Shown: in pieces, positions 34,630 to 43,062 of the stretch
How the letters are laid out: every line of letters starts with the position of its first letter
How positions within the stretch are numbered: position 1 is the first letter of the stretch
Assembly: GCF_000144645.1 (NCBI RefSeq)
Contig: NC_014377.1
Coordinates: forward strand, 1,984,001 to 2,048,000
Reading direction: 5' to 3'
From: Thermosediminibacter oceani DSM 16646
GTDB taxonomy: Bacteria > Bacillota > Thermosediminibacteria > Thermosediminibacterales > Thermosediminibacteraceae
DNA length: 64,000 nt
Made by a program: the position numbers and the translations under genes
The notes under the pieces: generated by a model
The model's input: only the letters and a program-made list of their open reading frames with translations
Told to the model about the DNA's origin: nothing
The model's database searches: none

Positions 34630-35319
34630 GTGAGCGGTTACAGGATACTGGTTGTAGACGATGAGGATAAGCTCTTGGACTTGATTAAAAATTTCCTGGA
34701 AAAGGAGGGCTTTGCCGTTACTTGCGCTGACAGCGGAGTTGAAGCCCTAAAACTTCTGGAAAAGCGGAAGTTCGACTTGGTAGTCCTTGACATAATGATG
34801 CCGGAAGTTTCCGGGTTTGACGTCCTGAGGCGCATCAGGGAAAAAATTCAAATCCCCGTCATATTCCTGACCGCCAGGGCCGAAGAACCGGACAAGCTGC
34901 TGGGCCTGGAGCTGGGAGGCGATGACTACATAACGAAACCCTTCAGCCTCAGGGAGCTGGCCGCCCGGATTCGCGCGGTCCTTAGGAGGGCGAAACCCTC
35001 GGAGGCTGCAAATACCATCCTGGAATACGGCGGCATCAGGCTGGACCTCAACGAAAAAACCGCATCCCTTAACGGCCGGCCTCTCTTCCTGACACCCACG
35101 GAATTCAGGATACTGGCGATTTTAATGGCCCACCCGGGAACGATAGTCTCCAGGCTGCGGATATTGGAAGAGGTTTTCGGCGGTTACTACGAAGGGTACG
35201 AGAGAAACCTGGATACGCATATCAGCAACCTTAGGAAAAAACTGGGGGATAACCCTTTAAATCCCCGTTATATAAAAACCGTCTACGGCACGGGTTATAA
35301 GCTGGGAGGTTTGTCATGA
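34630..35319 (+). CDS. OmpR/PhoB-family response regulator
   Basis: A 229-residue regulator. The receiver domain has phosphoacceptor D54 (VVLDIMMPE), conserved T near residue 83 and K near 106, and a winged-helix DNA-binding domain occupies about residues 135-228. GTG 34630 is preceded by AGGAGG. It overlaps the histidine kinase gene by 4 nt. The repeats upstream of the Spy-like gene fit its family's binding mode. Confidence 0.95.
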   Translation: MSGYRILVVDDEDKLLDLIKNFLEKEGFAVTCADSGVEALKLLEKRKFDLVVLDIMMPEVSGFDVLRRIREKIQIPVIFLTARAEEPDKLLGLELGGDDYITKPFSLRELAARIRAVLRRAKPSEAANTILEYGGIRLDLNEKTASLNGRPLFLTPTEFRILAILMAHPGTIVSRLRILEEVFGGYYEGYERNLDTHISNLRKKLGDNPLNPRYIKTVYGTGYKLGGLS

Positions 35320-36707
35320 AAAAGAGAGGAATAGGATTTCGCGTGACTGCTAGCCTGGTAGCCGTATCCCTCCTGACGTCGGTGCTCTCCATCCTGTTCT
35401 TTTATTCCCTGACCAGAAAGGCGTTCAACGATTATGTGCGAGAAAACCGGACCCAGATAGTCCTTCAGGTGAGCAGGATCGTGGGCGATATATACGACCA
35501 GGCAGGTTGGGTGGGTGTTCAGCAATTGCTGGAGGGCATATCCTACATGAGAAGAATGCACAGCTCCCACATGGGGATGGGGCCGGGCTCCATGGGCGGT
35601 ATGGGGCTGATATTTTTAATGCAGAACGATATAATAGTAACCGATGCATCCGGCAGGGTAGTAGCATCCACGCGCGGCTTCAACGGGCAGGCACGCACCG
35701 CCAGCATCACGGCACCGGTGCATTCCGGAGGTGAAATCGTGGGCTTCGTCACCGTGAGATCCCCCCTTAAGCCCGCCGAGAGAAGCCTGGAATTCGTTTT
35801 CTACAGGACTTTGTCCTCCTATTCCCTCTTTTCAGTGGCCTTCGGCCTCGGCCTGGCCCTCTTAATAGGAGCGCTGGTCTCCAGGCGATTGACGGAACCG
35901 ATAAAACAGCTTTCAGCAGCCGTAAAGCGCTTTTCCAAGGGCGAAAGAGACGTAAAGATCACGCTGGAAACCGGAGACGAGCTGTCCAGTCTTGCCGAGG
36001 ACTTCAACGCCATGGCCGAAAAAATAAGAAAAAGCGAGGAACTGCGCAGGAACCTGACTGCGGACATAGCCCACGAACTAAGGACCCCCATAGCCATAAT
36101 TCAGGGCACCCTTGAGTCCATCCAGGAAGGAGTGCTGGAACCCACGCCGGCCCTGATGCTATCCTTGCAAGAAGAGGTCTCGCGGATGACCCGCCTCATT
36201 AAAGACCTGTCGGACTTAAGCCTCGTCGAGGCAGGCAAGCTGGAATTGAATAGAATCAAGATCTTCCCCGCTGAACTTGCGGGTAAATTCATCCATTTCA
36301 AAGCTGAGGCAGAGGCTAAAGGTATACGGTTCGACATCAACTTCCCGCGGAACCTGCCGGCCGTATACGCGGACCCGACCCGTCTCGTGCAGATAATAAC
36401 TAACCTGCTGTCCAATGCCCTGAAGCACACGTCTTCCGGCAGGATAGAACTCTCCGCAGAGAAGGCCGAAGGAGGGGTAGTTTTCAAGGTACAAGACACC
36501 GGCAGCGGTATAAAAAAAGAAGACCTGCCTTACATTTTCGAGAGGTTCTACAGGGCAGAAAAATCCCGCTCCCGCAAGACCGGGGGTACGGGATTGGGTC
36601 TTGCCATCACCAAAGGACTGGTGGAAGCCCATGGCGGCAGGATCTGGGTGGAGAGCCGCGAAGGCGAGGGTTCGGTTTTCAGCTTTTTCATACCTTCAGC
36701 AACTTGA
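35316..36707 (+). CDS. Sensor histidine kinase with Met/His-rich extracytoplasmic loop
   Basis: A 463-residue kinase with two membrane spans (about residues 12-32 and 167-190), HAMP, a dimerisation domain with phospho-histidine H253 (DIAHELRTP), and an ATPase domain. The sensor loop between the spans contains a run rich in Met, His and Gly at residues 78-97, suggestive of copper, silver or similar metal sensing. The gene is coupled to the response regulator (ATGA overlap). Its stop codon overlaps the -35 of the next promoter. Confidence 0.93.
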   Translation: MKKRGIGFRVTASLVAVSLLTSVLSILFFYSLTRKAFNDYVRENRTQIVLQVSRIVGDIYDQAGWVGVQQLLEGISYMRRMHSSHMGMGPGSMGGMGLIFLMQNDIIVTDASGRVVASTRGFNGQARTASITAPVHSGGEIVGFVTVRSPLKPAERSLEFVFYRTLSSYSLFSVAFGLGLALLIGALVSRRLTEPIKQLSAAVKRFSKGERDVKITLETGDELSSLAEDFNAMAEKIRKSEELRRNLTADIAHELRTPIAIIQGTLESIQEGVLEPTPALMLSLQEEVSRMTRLIKDLSDLSLVEAGKLELNRIKIFPAELAGKFIHFKAEAEAKGIRFDINFPRNLPAVYADPTRLVQIITNLLSNALKHTSSGRIELSAEKAEGGVVFKVQDTGSGIKKEDLPYIFERFYRAEKSRSRKTGGTGLGLAITKGLVEAHGGRIWVESREGEGSVFSFFIPSAT

Positions 36708-36732
36708 CAATCATCTTCACAAGTTTTATAAT
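36704..36732 (+). promoter_or_regulatory. Promoter of the cobalamin riboswitch-cblTS transcript
   Basis: A perfect TTGACA (36704-36709), a 17-bp spacer and a perfect TATAAT (36727-36732). Confidence 0.92.
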
Positions 36733-36754
36733 TATTTTAAAACTGGAAATTTGA

Positions 36755-36925
36755 AACCTTCAAGGTGCCCCTTTTTGGGGAGAATAGGGAAGTCCGGTGA
36801 AAGTCCGGCGCGGTCCCGCCACTGTAACGGGAAGCCGCCTTATAAGATGCCACTGGGAAACCGGGAAGGCATAAGGCGGCGATGAACCGGAGCCAGGAGA
36901 CCTGCCTTGAAAGGTAGTGTCCGGG
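36755..36925 (+). ncRNA. Cobalamin (B12) riboswitch
   Basis: The aptamer contains the B12 box GAGCCAGGAGACCTGCC (36890-36906), the core GCCACTGT (36818-36825) and paired GTCCGG arms. It precedes a terminator and the cblT-cblS genes, so adenosylcobalamin should reduce their expression. Confidence 0.93.
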
Positions 36926-36935
36926 GATGATGGTA

Positions 36936-36977
36936 AAGTCCACGGTCTAATTTGTAAATTAGACTGTGGACTTTTTT
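36936..36977 (+). terminator. Riboswitch expression-platform terminator
   Basis: An 18-bp stem with one G-T pair (36936-36953 with 36956-36973) is followed by T-rich sequence, ending about 45 nt before cblT. Confidence 0.9.
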
Positions 36978-37019
36978 GTTTACCAGTTAACTCATAATTC
37001 CGGACAGGAGGTATTATCC

Positions 37020-37508
37020 ATGATCAATCAAAAAACAAAAAATCTAACCTTAACCGCCATGTTTATAGCCCTTAGCTTCGTAGGGGCCGCCATAAAGGTG
37101 CCCAGCCCCACGGGAACCGTGGCCTTCGACTCGGCACCGGGATACATGGCCGCTCTCTTTCTCGGTCCCGGTTACGGAGCCATGACCGCCGCTCTGGGGC
37201 ATATATTCACCAGCATGAACGTGGGCTTTCCGCTGTCGATGCCGATACACCTTTTAGTAGCGGCGGAAATGGCATTTTTCGCTTGGGTATTCGGTCTCGT
37301 GGGCCAAAAGAACCTTATACTTGCGGTGGTCGTCGCCTGGCTGATGAATGGTATCCTGGCGCCGGCAAGTTTAATCCCTTTCCTTGGGACCGGCTTTTTC
37401 GCAGCGATGGTGCTTTACCTCATAGTAGTTTCAGCGCTGAACGTGGCTGCCTCCGCAGTGCTTTACTCTATTATACGGCGGTCAAAGGGTGAATACAATG
37501 CCCTATAA
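37020..37508 (+). CDS. cblT: ECF transporter S component CblT (alpha-ribazole transporter)
   Basis: A 162-residue membrane protein with about five spans, the substrate-binding unit of an ECF-type importer. Its place behind a B12 riboswitch and directly before cblS identifies it as CblT, which imports alpha-ribazole for cobamide salvage. ATG 37020 has AGGAGG 8 nt upstream; the longer frame from 36966 starts within the terminator and is rejected. The energy-coupling genes are elsewhere. Confidence 0.85.
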   Translation: MINQKTKNLTLTAMFIALSFVGAAIKVPSPTGTVAFDSAPGYMAALFLGPGYGAMTAALGHIFTSMNVGFPLSMPIHLLVAAEMAFFAWVFGLVGQKNLILAVVVAWLMNGILAPASLIPFLGTGFFAAMVLYLIVVSALNVAASAVLYSIIRRSKGEYNAL

Positions 37509-38235
37509 AAACGCAGCCGCACCGAATAGGGACGTGGCCCTGGTGGAGATTCAGCCCGGGATATATCTTGCCGTTGCCTGCGATTCCGCGGGAGGCATCG
37601 GGGAGAAGGAAAGGGATGTGGTGAAGGTGCCGCCTTACATCACCGGCAGGTTCACCTGCCGTGTGGCGCTGATGGAACTGCTGGCAATAGGTGCGGACCC
37701 CCTGGCCGTCACCGCAACTATATGCAGCGAACCGTCGCCAACGGGCGAAGGGCTGCTGAAGGGCATCACCGACGAACTTTCCGCGTCCTGCCTTAATATA
37801 CCCGTCACCATCAGCACCGAAAAGAACATCCCTACCTGCCAGACCGGGCTGGGCGTAACTGCCGTCGGCCTCGTTAAAGAAAAGGGGCTGCGCATGGGGA
37901 GGACAAAATCGGGGGACGGGATTTACTGCCTCGGCGTTCCGAAGGTGGGAAACGAGGTCAGCCTCGATGACCCCGAAATAGCCGATACCGGTGCTGTGAA
38001 GCGGCTTTTAGGCCTTTCGGAAGTGCACGATATAATTCCGGTGGGCTCAAGAGGGATCAAAGGTGAGGTGGAACACCTGGCGCGGGTGTCTGGGCTTTCG
38101 GTGCAGTGGGAGGCTCGTTTACCCGTAAATACGGAAAAATCGGCGGGACCTGCTACGTGTGTCGTTTTTACCGCGCCTAAGGCGCCGGAAATAAAGGGCC
38201 CCACCCCGGTTTTCCGGCTGGGGGCTCTCCTCTGA
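37498..38235 (+). CDS. cblS: Alpha-ribazole kinase CblS (AIR-synthase-like fold)
   Basis: CblS phosphorylates alpha-ribazole so that it can be joined to the corrin ring, bypassing CobT. The 245-residue protein resembles PurM/AIR-synthase-related proteins, with CDSAGGIGEKERD near the N-terminus and a glycine-rich end. ATG 37498 overlaps cblT by 11 nt, with GGG 8 nt upstream; GTG 37489 is the alternative. The stop codon directly abuts the convergent lipoprotein stop. The function rests on family resemblance and the riboswitch context. Confidence 0.85.
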   Translation: MPYKNAAAPNRDVALVEIQPGIYLAVACDSAGGIGEKERDVVKVPPYITGRFTCRVALMELLAIGADPLAVTATICSEPSPTGEGLLKGITDELSASCLNIPVTISTEKNIPTCQTGLGVTAVGLVKEKGLRMGRTKSGDGIYCLGVPKVGNEVSLDDPEIADTGAVKRLLGLSEVHDIIPVGSRGIKGEVEHLARVSGLSVQWEARLPVNTEKSAGPATCVVFTAPKAPEIKGPTPVFRLGALL

Positions 38236-39120
38236 TTACTTTTGCTGTACGCTTTTTTCCGCCTCCTTTATATTTTTTTCGGCTATCTGGTACTTCATCT
38301 TGATGAGGTTGGGATCCTTTGCATCAATAGCTTCGGACAGCTCCTTCAGCGAGAATTCGACCTTGCTGGCCACCATGGTGTCTTTCAACTGCGATTTGCC
38401 CGTTTCCCACTCCTGCAGGGCTTTGCTCATCGAGGCTGCCGCTTCCTGACCCTGATTGTTTAGAGCCCTGTACGCCGCATCCCTTGTGTAATACAATGTT
38501 CTTTTTGCACCCATCGCCGGTCCGCCCTGAAACAGCCTTCCGAAAGCCACGGTTCTATCGTAAAGGTCGTTGGCTGCCAGCAGGCCGCCGTAAAGGTCCT
38601 GCCTTGTAAGCATTTGGGTCAGTTCGTTCAGTTTGCCGTTAAAGGCAGTGATCATCTCCATTCCCGCCCCTTTTTTCAGTGCTTCTTCCCGGAATTCGTT
38701 CCAATGGGAATGGATGAGAAATACCATCTTTTCGTATTTAGACCAGTCGGGCTTTTGCTGGCTGCCTCCCTGTTGCTGACTCCCCTCCTGCTGCCCGCAC
38801 CCCTGCTGGCCTCCCTGGCTGCCCTGCCTTTGCTGTCCTCCCTCTTGGCTACCGCCTTTCTGTTCTCCCTGGCCGCTCTGACCTCCGGAACCTCCTTGAG
38901 TTCCTCCCGGTGGGGCCTGGATGGCCAGGTAATCTTTTTCAAACTCTTTGATGAGTTTTTCTACATCTTCCTCCAGGTTTTTTAGCGCGAACATCCCCTT
39001 TTTATCCTGACCTGAGCTCTCAGGGGAAGACCTGGCGGACCCTCTGGAGCAGCCAGCCGCTAAGGCCAGGCACAGCAAGAGGAGCAATAAAAATACTCTT
39101 AAGGTTCTGGGGTGTTTCAC
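38236..39120 (-). CDS. Lipoprotein with Gly/Gln/Ser-rich low-complexity spacer, unknown function
   Basis: A 294-residue secreted lipoprotein with lipobox LAAGC. A low-complexity segment rich in Gly, Gln and Ser (about residues 75-123) separates a short N-terminal helix from a C-terminal all-helical domain. I do not recognise the domain. GTG 39120 is favoured (GAGGTGG 7 nt upstream) over TTG 39126. A 16-bp inverted repeat encloses the translation start. Confidence 0.75.
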   Translation of the reverse strand: MKHPRTLRVFLLLLLLCLALAAGCSRGSARSSPESSGQDKKGMFALKNLEEDVEKLIKEFEKDYLAIQAPPGGTQGGSGGQSGQGEQKGGSQEGGQQRQGSQGGQQGCGQQEGSQQQGGSQQKPDWSKYEKMVFLIHSHWNEFREEALKKGAGMEMITAFNGKLNELTQMLTRQDLYGGLLAANDLYDRTVAFGRLFQGGPAMGAKRTLYYTRDAAYRALNNQGQEAAASMSKALQEWETGKSQLKDTMVASKVEFSLKELSEAIDAKDPNLIKMKYQIAEKNIKEAEKSVQQK

Positions 39121-39155
39121 GTCCAAACCACCTCTTTCACCTTAAGAGTATTTTT
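39089..39155 (-). repeat. 16-bp perfect inverted repeat around the lipoprotein start codon
   Basis: Arms 39089-39104 and 39140-39155 (AAAAATACTCTTAAGG and its complement) enclose 35 nt that contain the ribosome-binding site and start codon. The mRNA could fold into a long hairpin with initiation in the loop. Confidence 0.75.
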
Positions 39156-39176
39156 CCCGGTCTTTGCCTTTTTTAT

Positions 39177-39599
39177 TTAAACCAGGGCGAACATGAGCTC
39201 CCCTTCGGCGGCGGTTTCACCGTTGACGGTGGCTCTTGCCTTTCCCTTGCCTACGGGGCCCTTGAGCTTTATTATCTCCACTTCCAGGGTGAGTACATCC
39301 CCCGGTACCACCTGTCTTTTAAACCTCATGCCGTCGATACCGGCAAACAGCGCGAGTTTCCCTTTGTTCTCTTCGGCGCTCAGTATGGCGCAGGCGCCCA
39401 CCTGAGCCAGAGCTTCTACTATTAGCACTCCCGGCATGATGGGCCTACCGGGGAAATGCCCGGCAAAAAAGTGCTCGTTGGCGGTTACATTTTTAACCCC
39501 GACGGCTTTCCTGCCGGGCTCCATTTCAAGGATCCTGTCCACCAGCAAAAAGGGATATCTGTGGGGTATTATCTTTTGAATTTCTTCGACTCCCAGCAT
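39177..39599 (-). CDS. fabZ: 3-hydroxyacyl-ACP dehydratase FabZ
   Basis: FabZ dehydrates 3-hydroxyacyl-ACP in fatty-acid elongation. The 140-residue protein carries the catalytic histidine in [10 protein letters not shown] and glutamate in VEALAQVG. Its place next to flagellar rod genes and mbl is the same as B. subtilis ywpB. Confidence 0.96.
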   Translation of the reverse strand: MLGVEEIQKIIPHRYPFLLVDRILEMEPGRKAVGVKNVTANEHFFAGHFPGRPIMPGVLIVEALAQVGACAILSAEENKGKLALFAGIDGMRFKRQVVPGDVLTLEVEIIKLKGPVGKGKARATVNGETAAEGELMFALV

Positions 39600-39624
39600 A
39601 AAAAACCTCCGTTACTTGCCGTTG

Positions 39625-39903
39625 TTATACGTATTTGGAGAGCTGCCTGTACAATTGTTCCGCAATTCCTATCCCGTTATTCCCGGAAAGTTGCTCGGCC
39701 AGGGCATCATCATGCATGGACTGAACTATATCGAAGGCCAAGCCCTGTTCAAAAAATCCCGTCTTCGGCACGGTTTGTCGCATCTCTTTTAAGAGGTATC
39801 TCAAAAAGATTGCCTCGAATTGTTTGCACGCCTTTTTCAGTTCGGCTTTCTGTCTTTCGGCTTCAACGGACATAGCGGCGGAGTTTAAAGGTTCAACTTT
39901 CAA
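39625..39903 (-). CDS. Rod-binding protein (FlgJ N-terminal domain)
   Basis: A 92-residue protein corresponding to the rod-chaperone domain of FlgJ (QFEAIFLRYLLKEMRQTVPK, and DIVQSMHDDALAEQLS). It lacks the muramidase domain, as is usual in Gram-positive bacteria. It follows flgG with a 13-nt gap. Confidence 0.9.
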   Translation of the reverse strand: MKVEPLNSAAMSVEAERQKAELKKACKQFEAIFLRYLLKEMRQTVPKTGFFEQGLAFDIVQSMHDDALAEQLSGNNGIGIAEQLYRQLSKYV

Positions 39904-39916
39904 GCCTCAAGGCCTC

Positions 39917-40723
39917 CTATCTCCTAAGATTATTGGCTTGGCCCAGCATTTCGTCGGCGGTCTGGATGGCCTTAGTATTTATTTCATAAGCCCTCTGGGC
40001 TACGATTAGATTCACCATCTCATCCACAACCTGCACGTTGGACATCTCCAGGAAGCCCTGCAGTATGGTGCCGAATCCGGGTTCGTTTGGGTCCTCTTTC
40101 AGCTGGTATTCTCCCGATGCGGCCGTCTGCTCAAAAAGGTTGTTCCCCACGGCCAGCAGGCCTTCGGGGTTTAAAAACCTGGCCAGTGCGATAGTTCCGA
40201 TTTCCTCAATATTACCGTCCGCATCGCGGCCCGTAATGGTGCCGTTGGCCGATATGTTTATATCCGTAAGGTCTTCGGGTATCGATATGTAATCCTCATC
40301 GGTGTCGAGCACGTAATACCCTTCCGACGTGACCAGGTACCTGTCGTCACCGTCTATGGATACTTTAAAGGATCCATCCCTGGTAAAAGCCCTGCTTCCG
40401 TCGGGCCTTTCCACCACGAAGAAACCTTCTCCCTCGATGGCCAGATCGAAGGTGTTTCCAGTCTGCTGGAGGTTGCCCTCGGTAAAAAAGCGGGTAGTCG
40501 AGGCGGGCCTTACACCGTGTCCCACCTGCAGTCCCACCGGATTTCCCTGTCCGGGTTGAAAAACGTCGGGCCTCCGTAAAGTTTCGTATAGCAGATCTTT
40601 AAACTCCACCCTGCTTTTCTTGTAGCCGGTGGTGTTTACGTTTGCCAGGTTATTTGAAATCACGTCGACGTTGAGCTGCTGGGCAAGCATACCCGAGCTC
40701 GCGCTCCAGAGCGCTCGCATCAT
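39917..40723 (-). CDS. flgG: Flagellar distal rod protein FlgG
   Basis: A 268-residue flagellar rod/hook-type protein. The N-terminal motif SGMLAQQLNVDVISNNLANVNTTGYK is split over residues 10-35, and the C-terminal heptad region (VNLIVAQRAYEINTKAIQ) is typical of flagellar axial proteins. It forms a pair with the paralogue upstream, like B. subtilis flhP/flhO. Confidence 0.94.
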   Translation of the reverse strand: MMRALWSASSGMLAQQLNVDVISNNLANVNTTGYKKSRVEFKDLLYETLRRPDVFQPGQGNPVGLQVGHGVRPASTTRFFTEGNLQQTGNTFDLAIEGEGFFVVERPDGSRAFTRDGSFKVSIDGDDRYLVTSEGYYVLDTDEDYISIPEDLTDINISANGTITGRDADGNIEEIGTIALARFLNPEGLLAVGNNLFEQTAASGEYQLKEDPNEPGFGTILQGFLEMSNVQVVDEMVNLIVAQRAYEINTKAIQTADEMLGQANNLRR

Positions 40724-40805
40724 GACAAATCCCTCCCTATTTAATCTAGCTGCCTCGGTCGTTCAGCAGCGGAGGGCCCCTGCAATGCAGTCCGGCCCTA
40801 TTATT

Positions 40806-41588
40806 TTATATCTTCGCGATTTCGTTTACAGCACCGGCCAGCGTGTCATCGTGGGCTCTCACCATTCTCTGGTTTGCTTCGTACGCCCTGAAGGCCGATA
40901 TGAGGTTTACCATCTCGGAAACGGCGTTTACGTTGGCACGCTCCAGGGCCCCCTGAATTATCCGCGCATTGGCCGGTAAAGGCACGCCCTGAGCCCTGTA
41001 AAGGTTGTCGCCCTGTTTTTCTAAAGACAAGCCCGCCGGAAAAGCCGCAATTCGGAGCCTGTCCACCATTAAGCCGTCGAGATACACCTCTCCCTCGGTA
41101 TTTATCTCGACCTTACTGCCGTTCCTCAAGTTTATCGGGCCGTTTTCGCCCATTACGTAATAACCTTCCCGGGTTACCAGGAATCCATCAGCATTGATGG
41201 TAAAACTGCCGTCCCTGGTGTAACGGATCCCCGCCGGGGTCTGGATTTCAAAAAAAGATGTCTCTCCTGCGGCAGTATCCTCTATGGCCAGGTCCAGGGG
41301 GTTGGAGGTCATTTCTATCCGGCCCTGGGTGAAATCCACGCGGATTTCGTCCAGCCCGGCGCCCGTCCCGAGAACGCCTATATACGGCACCGGATCGATT
41401 ACGAATCCGGCCCCTACCGGCTGAGGGTCGTCATAGCGGTGGATGTTCATCTCCGGAAAAGCCCTGAACACGGCCCTGTCCTTCTTAAACCCCGTGGTGT
41501 TTATGTTTGCCAGGTTGTTAGAGATGACATCGGTCCTTGCCATCTCCGCCAGCATGCCCGAGGCGGAAGTATAAAGTCCCCTTATCAT
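40806..41588 (-). CDS. Flagellar rod protein, FlgF/FlhO type
   Basis: A 260-residue paralogue of FlgG with the same N- and C-terminal axial-protein motifs (SGMLAEMARTDVISNNLAN; VNLISAFRAYEANQRM). The shorter central part and the gene order point to the FlgF/FlhO proximal rod protein. It is located after mbl and before flgG, as in bacilli. Confidence 0.9.
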   Translation of the reverse strand: MIRGLYTSASGMLAEMARTDVISNNLANINTTGFKKDRAVFRAFPEMNIHRYDDPQPVGAGFVIDPVPYIGVLGTGAGLDEIRVDFTQGRIEMTSNPLDLAIEDTAAGETSFFEIQTPAGIRYTRDGSFTINADGFLVTREGYYVMGENGPINLRNGSKVEINTEGEVYLDGLMVDRLRIAAFPAGLSLEKQGDNLYRAQGVPLPANARIIQGALERANVNAVSEMVNLISAFRAYEANQRMVRAHDDTLAGAVNEIAKI

Positions 41589-41609
41589 ATCGCTTTATCA
41601 CCTCCCCGC

Positions 41610-42608
41610 TCACTTTTTATAGACAGCGTTGGGTCCCAGCATGTCGAGGCATTCCAACGCCTTGCCGGCCCCAAGGGCGACACATGAAACGGCGTCTTCC
41701 GCCACGTAAACCGGCATGTTGGTCCTTTGAGCTATGAGCTTGTCCAGACCGTTAAGCAGAGAACCGCCTCCGGTCATGACTATTCCGCGTTCGCTGATAT
41801 CCGCCGCCAGTTCCGGAGGCGTCTTTTCCAGCACGCTGAATATAGCCTCGATTATCCTTTCTACAGGCTCCTGTAGAGCTTCGCACGTCTGCCGGGCGGT
41901 GATCGTTACGGTCTGGGGGAGCCCGCTTATGAGGCTCCTGCCCCTGATCTCCAGAGACTTCGATGAATCGGCATCGGGAAATACTGTGGCTAAGGAGATT
42001 TTCACTTCCTCGGCGGTGCGCTCGCCGATAGCGAGATTAAACTCCTTTTTTACATACTTCACTATGGCTTCGTCGAACATATCCCCGGCTACCCTGATGG
42101 AGGTCCCGCACACGATGCCCCCTAAGGAAAGTACGGCGATGTCGGTGGTCCCGCCGCCGATGTCGACGACCATGCTGCCCACCGGTTTGGATATATCAAG
42201 ACCCGCCCCTATCGCCGCCGCTATAGGCTCCTCGATGAGAAAGGTCTGCCTTGCTCCGGCAGCAGTAGCTGCTTCGATAACCGCCCTCTTTTCCACTTCG
42301 GTTATCACCGCTGGCACGCACACCATAACCCTGGGGCGGAACAGTTTCCGCTGGATGACCTTTTTCAGAAAATGCTTGAGCATCAGCTCCGTTACAGTAT
42401 AATCGGCAATTACTCCCGCCCGCAGGGGCCTTATGGCCACAATATTGCCGGGAGTCCTGCCGATCATCTTTCTTGCCTGTTCCCCGACAGCCAGTACTTC
42501 GCCCGTATCCTTGTCCAAAGCTACCACAGAAGGTTCCTGGAGGACGATGCCCTTCCCCCGCACGTACACCAGTATGGATGCTGTTCCCAGGTCTATACCA
42601 ATATCCAT
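41610..42608 (-). CDS. mbl: Rod shape-determining actin homologue Mbl/MreB
   Basis: An ATP-dependent cytoskeletal protein that guides lateral wall synthesis. The features are the phosphate-1 loop DIGIDLGTAS, phosphate-2 VVDIGGGTTD and adenosine motif MTGGGSLLNG. ATG 42608 gives 332 residues, a normal length; GGAGG is 13 nt upstream, a rather long spacing. A TTG at 42632 gives a longer version. The neighbourhood (spoIIID upstream, flagellar rod genes downstream) identifies the Mbl paralogue. Confidence 0.95.
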   Translation of the reverse strand: MDIGIDLGTASILVYVRGKGIVLQEPSVVALDKDTGEVLAVGEQARKMIGRTPGNIVAIRPLRAGVIADYTVTELMLKHFLKKVIQRKLFRPRVMVCVPAVITEVEKRAVIEAATAAGARQTFLIEEPIAAAIGAGLDISKPVGSMVVDIGGGTTDIAVLSLGGIVCGTSIRVAGDMFDEAIVKYVKKEFNLAIGERTAEEVKISLATVFPDADSSKSLEIRGRSLISGLPQTVTITARQTCEALQEPVERIIEAIFSVLEKTPPELAADISERGIVMTGGGSLLNGLDKLIAQRTNMPVYVAEDAVSCVALGAGKALECLDMLGPNAVYKK

Positions 42609-42694
42609 GAAATTTATGTAACCTCCTGTCAAAACTTAGCAGATATTTTAGTATAATTTCTACATTTATACAGAAATTCCTTCTTTTTCACTAA

Positions 42695-42949
42695 TTATTT
42701 GTTAATATTTAGATACTTCCTCCTGGTAGCCCTTCCTCCCCTGATGTGCCTTTCAGCCTTATTGAATTCCAGCACCTCCTTTACTAATTTCGCCTTTTCG
42801 GGGTTTATCTCCGGAAGTCTTTCGGTCATGTCCTTATGCACCGTGCTCTTGCTGACACCGAATATTTTAGCGGCCTGCCTTACGGTGGCCTTGGTTTCGA
42901 TTATATACGCCGCAATTTCTAGAATCCTTTCCCTCATGTAATCCCTCAC
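42695..42949 (-). CDS. spoIIID: Sporulation transcription factor SpoIIID
   Basis: An 84-residue DNA-binding protein of the mother cell, controlling many sigma-E genes. The HTH is TVRQAAKIFGVSKSTVHKDM and a basic C-terminal helix follows. It is strong evidence for a spore-forming lineage. Confidence 0.96.
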   Translation of the reverse strand: MRDYMRERILEIAAYIIETKATVRQAAKIFGVSKSTVHKDMTERLPEINPEKAKLVKEVLEFNKAERHIRGGRATRRKYLNINK

Positions 42950-43019
42950 ATGTACTCCCCCTCAGCCCGTTTTTACTAAATATATATGTCGCTATTTGCG
43001 TTATTAGAAGAAAAAAATA

Positions 43020-43052
43020 AAGCACGACCATTATAGGGCCGTGCTTTTTTAA
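43020..43052 (-). terminator. Terminator after spoIIQ-like gene
   Basis: Arms AGCACGGCC and GGTCGTGCT (minus strand, one G-T pair) are followed by TTATTTTTTTC. Confidence 0.82.
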
Positions 43053-43062
43053 GGGGGGCTCT

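Noticed and set aside
36966-37019. Upstream extension of CblT
   Set aside because: It begins inside the riboswitch terminator; ATG 37020 has a strong ribosome-binding site.
38742-38940. Short DNA repeats in the lipoprotein gene as a repeat array
   Set aside because: They reflect Gly/Gln/Ser codon repetition in an open reading frame.
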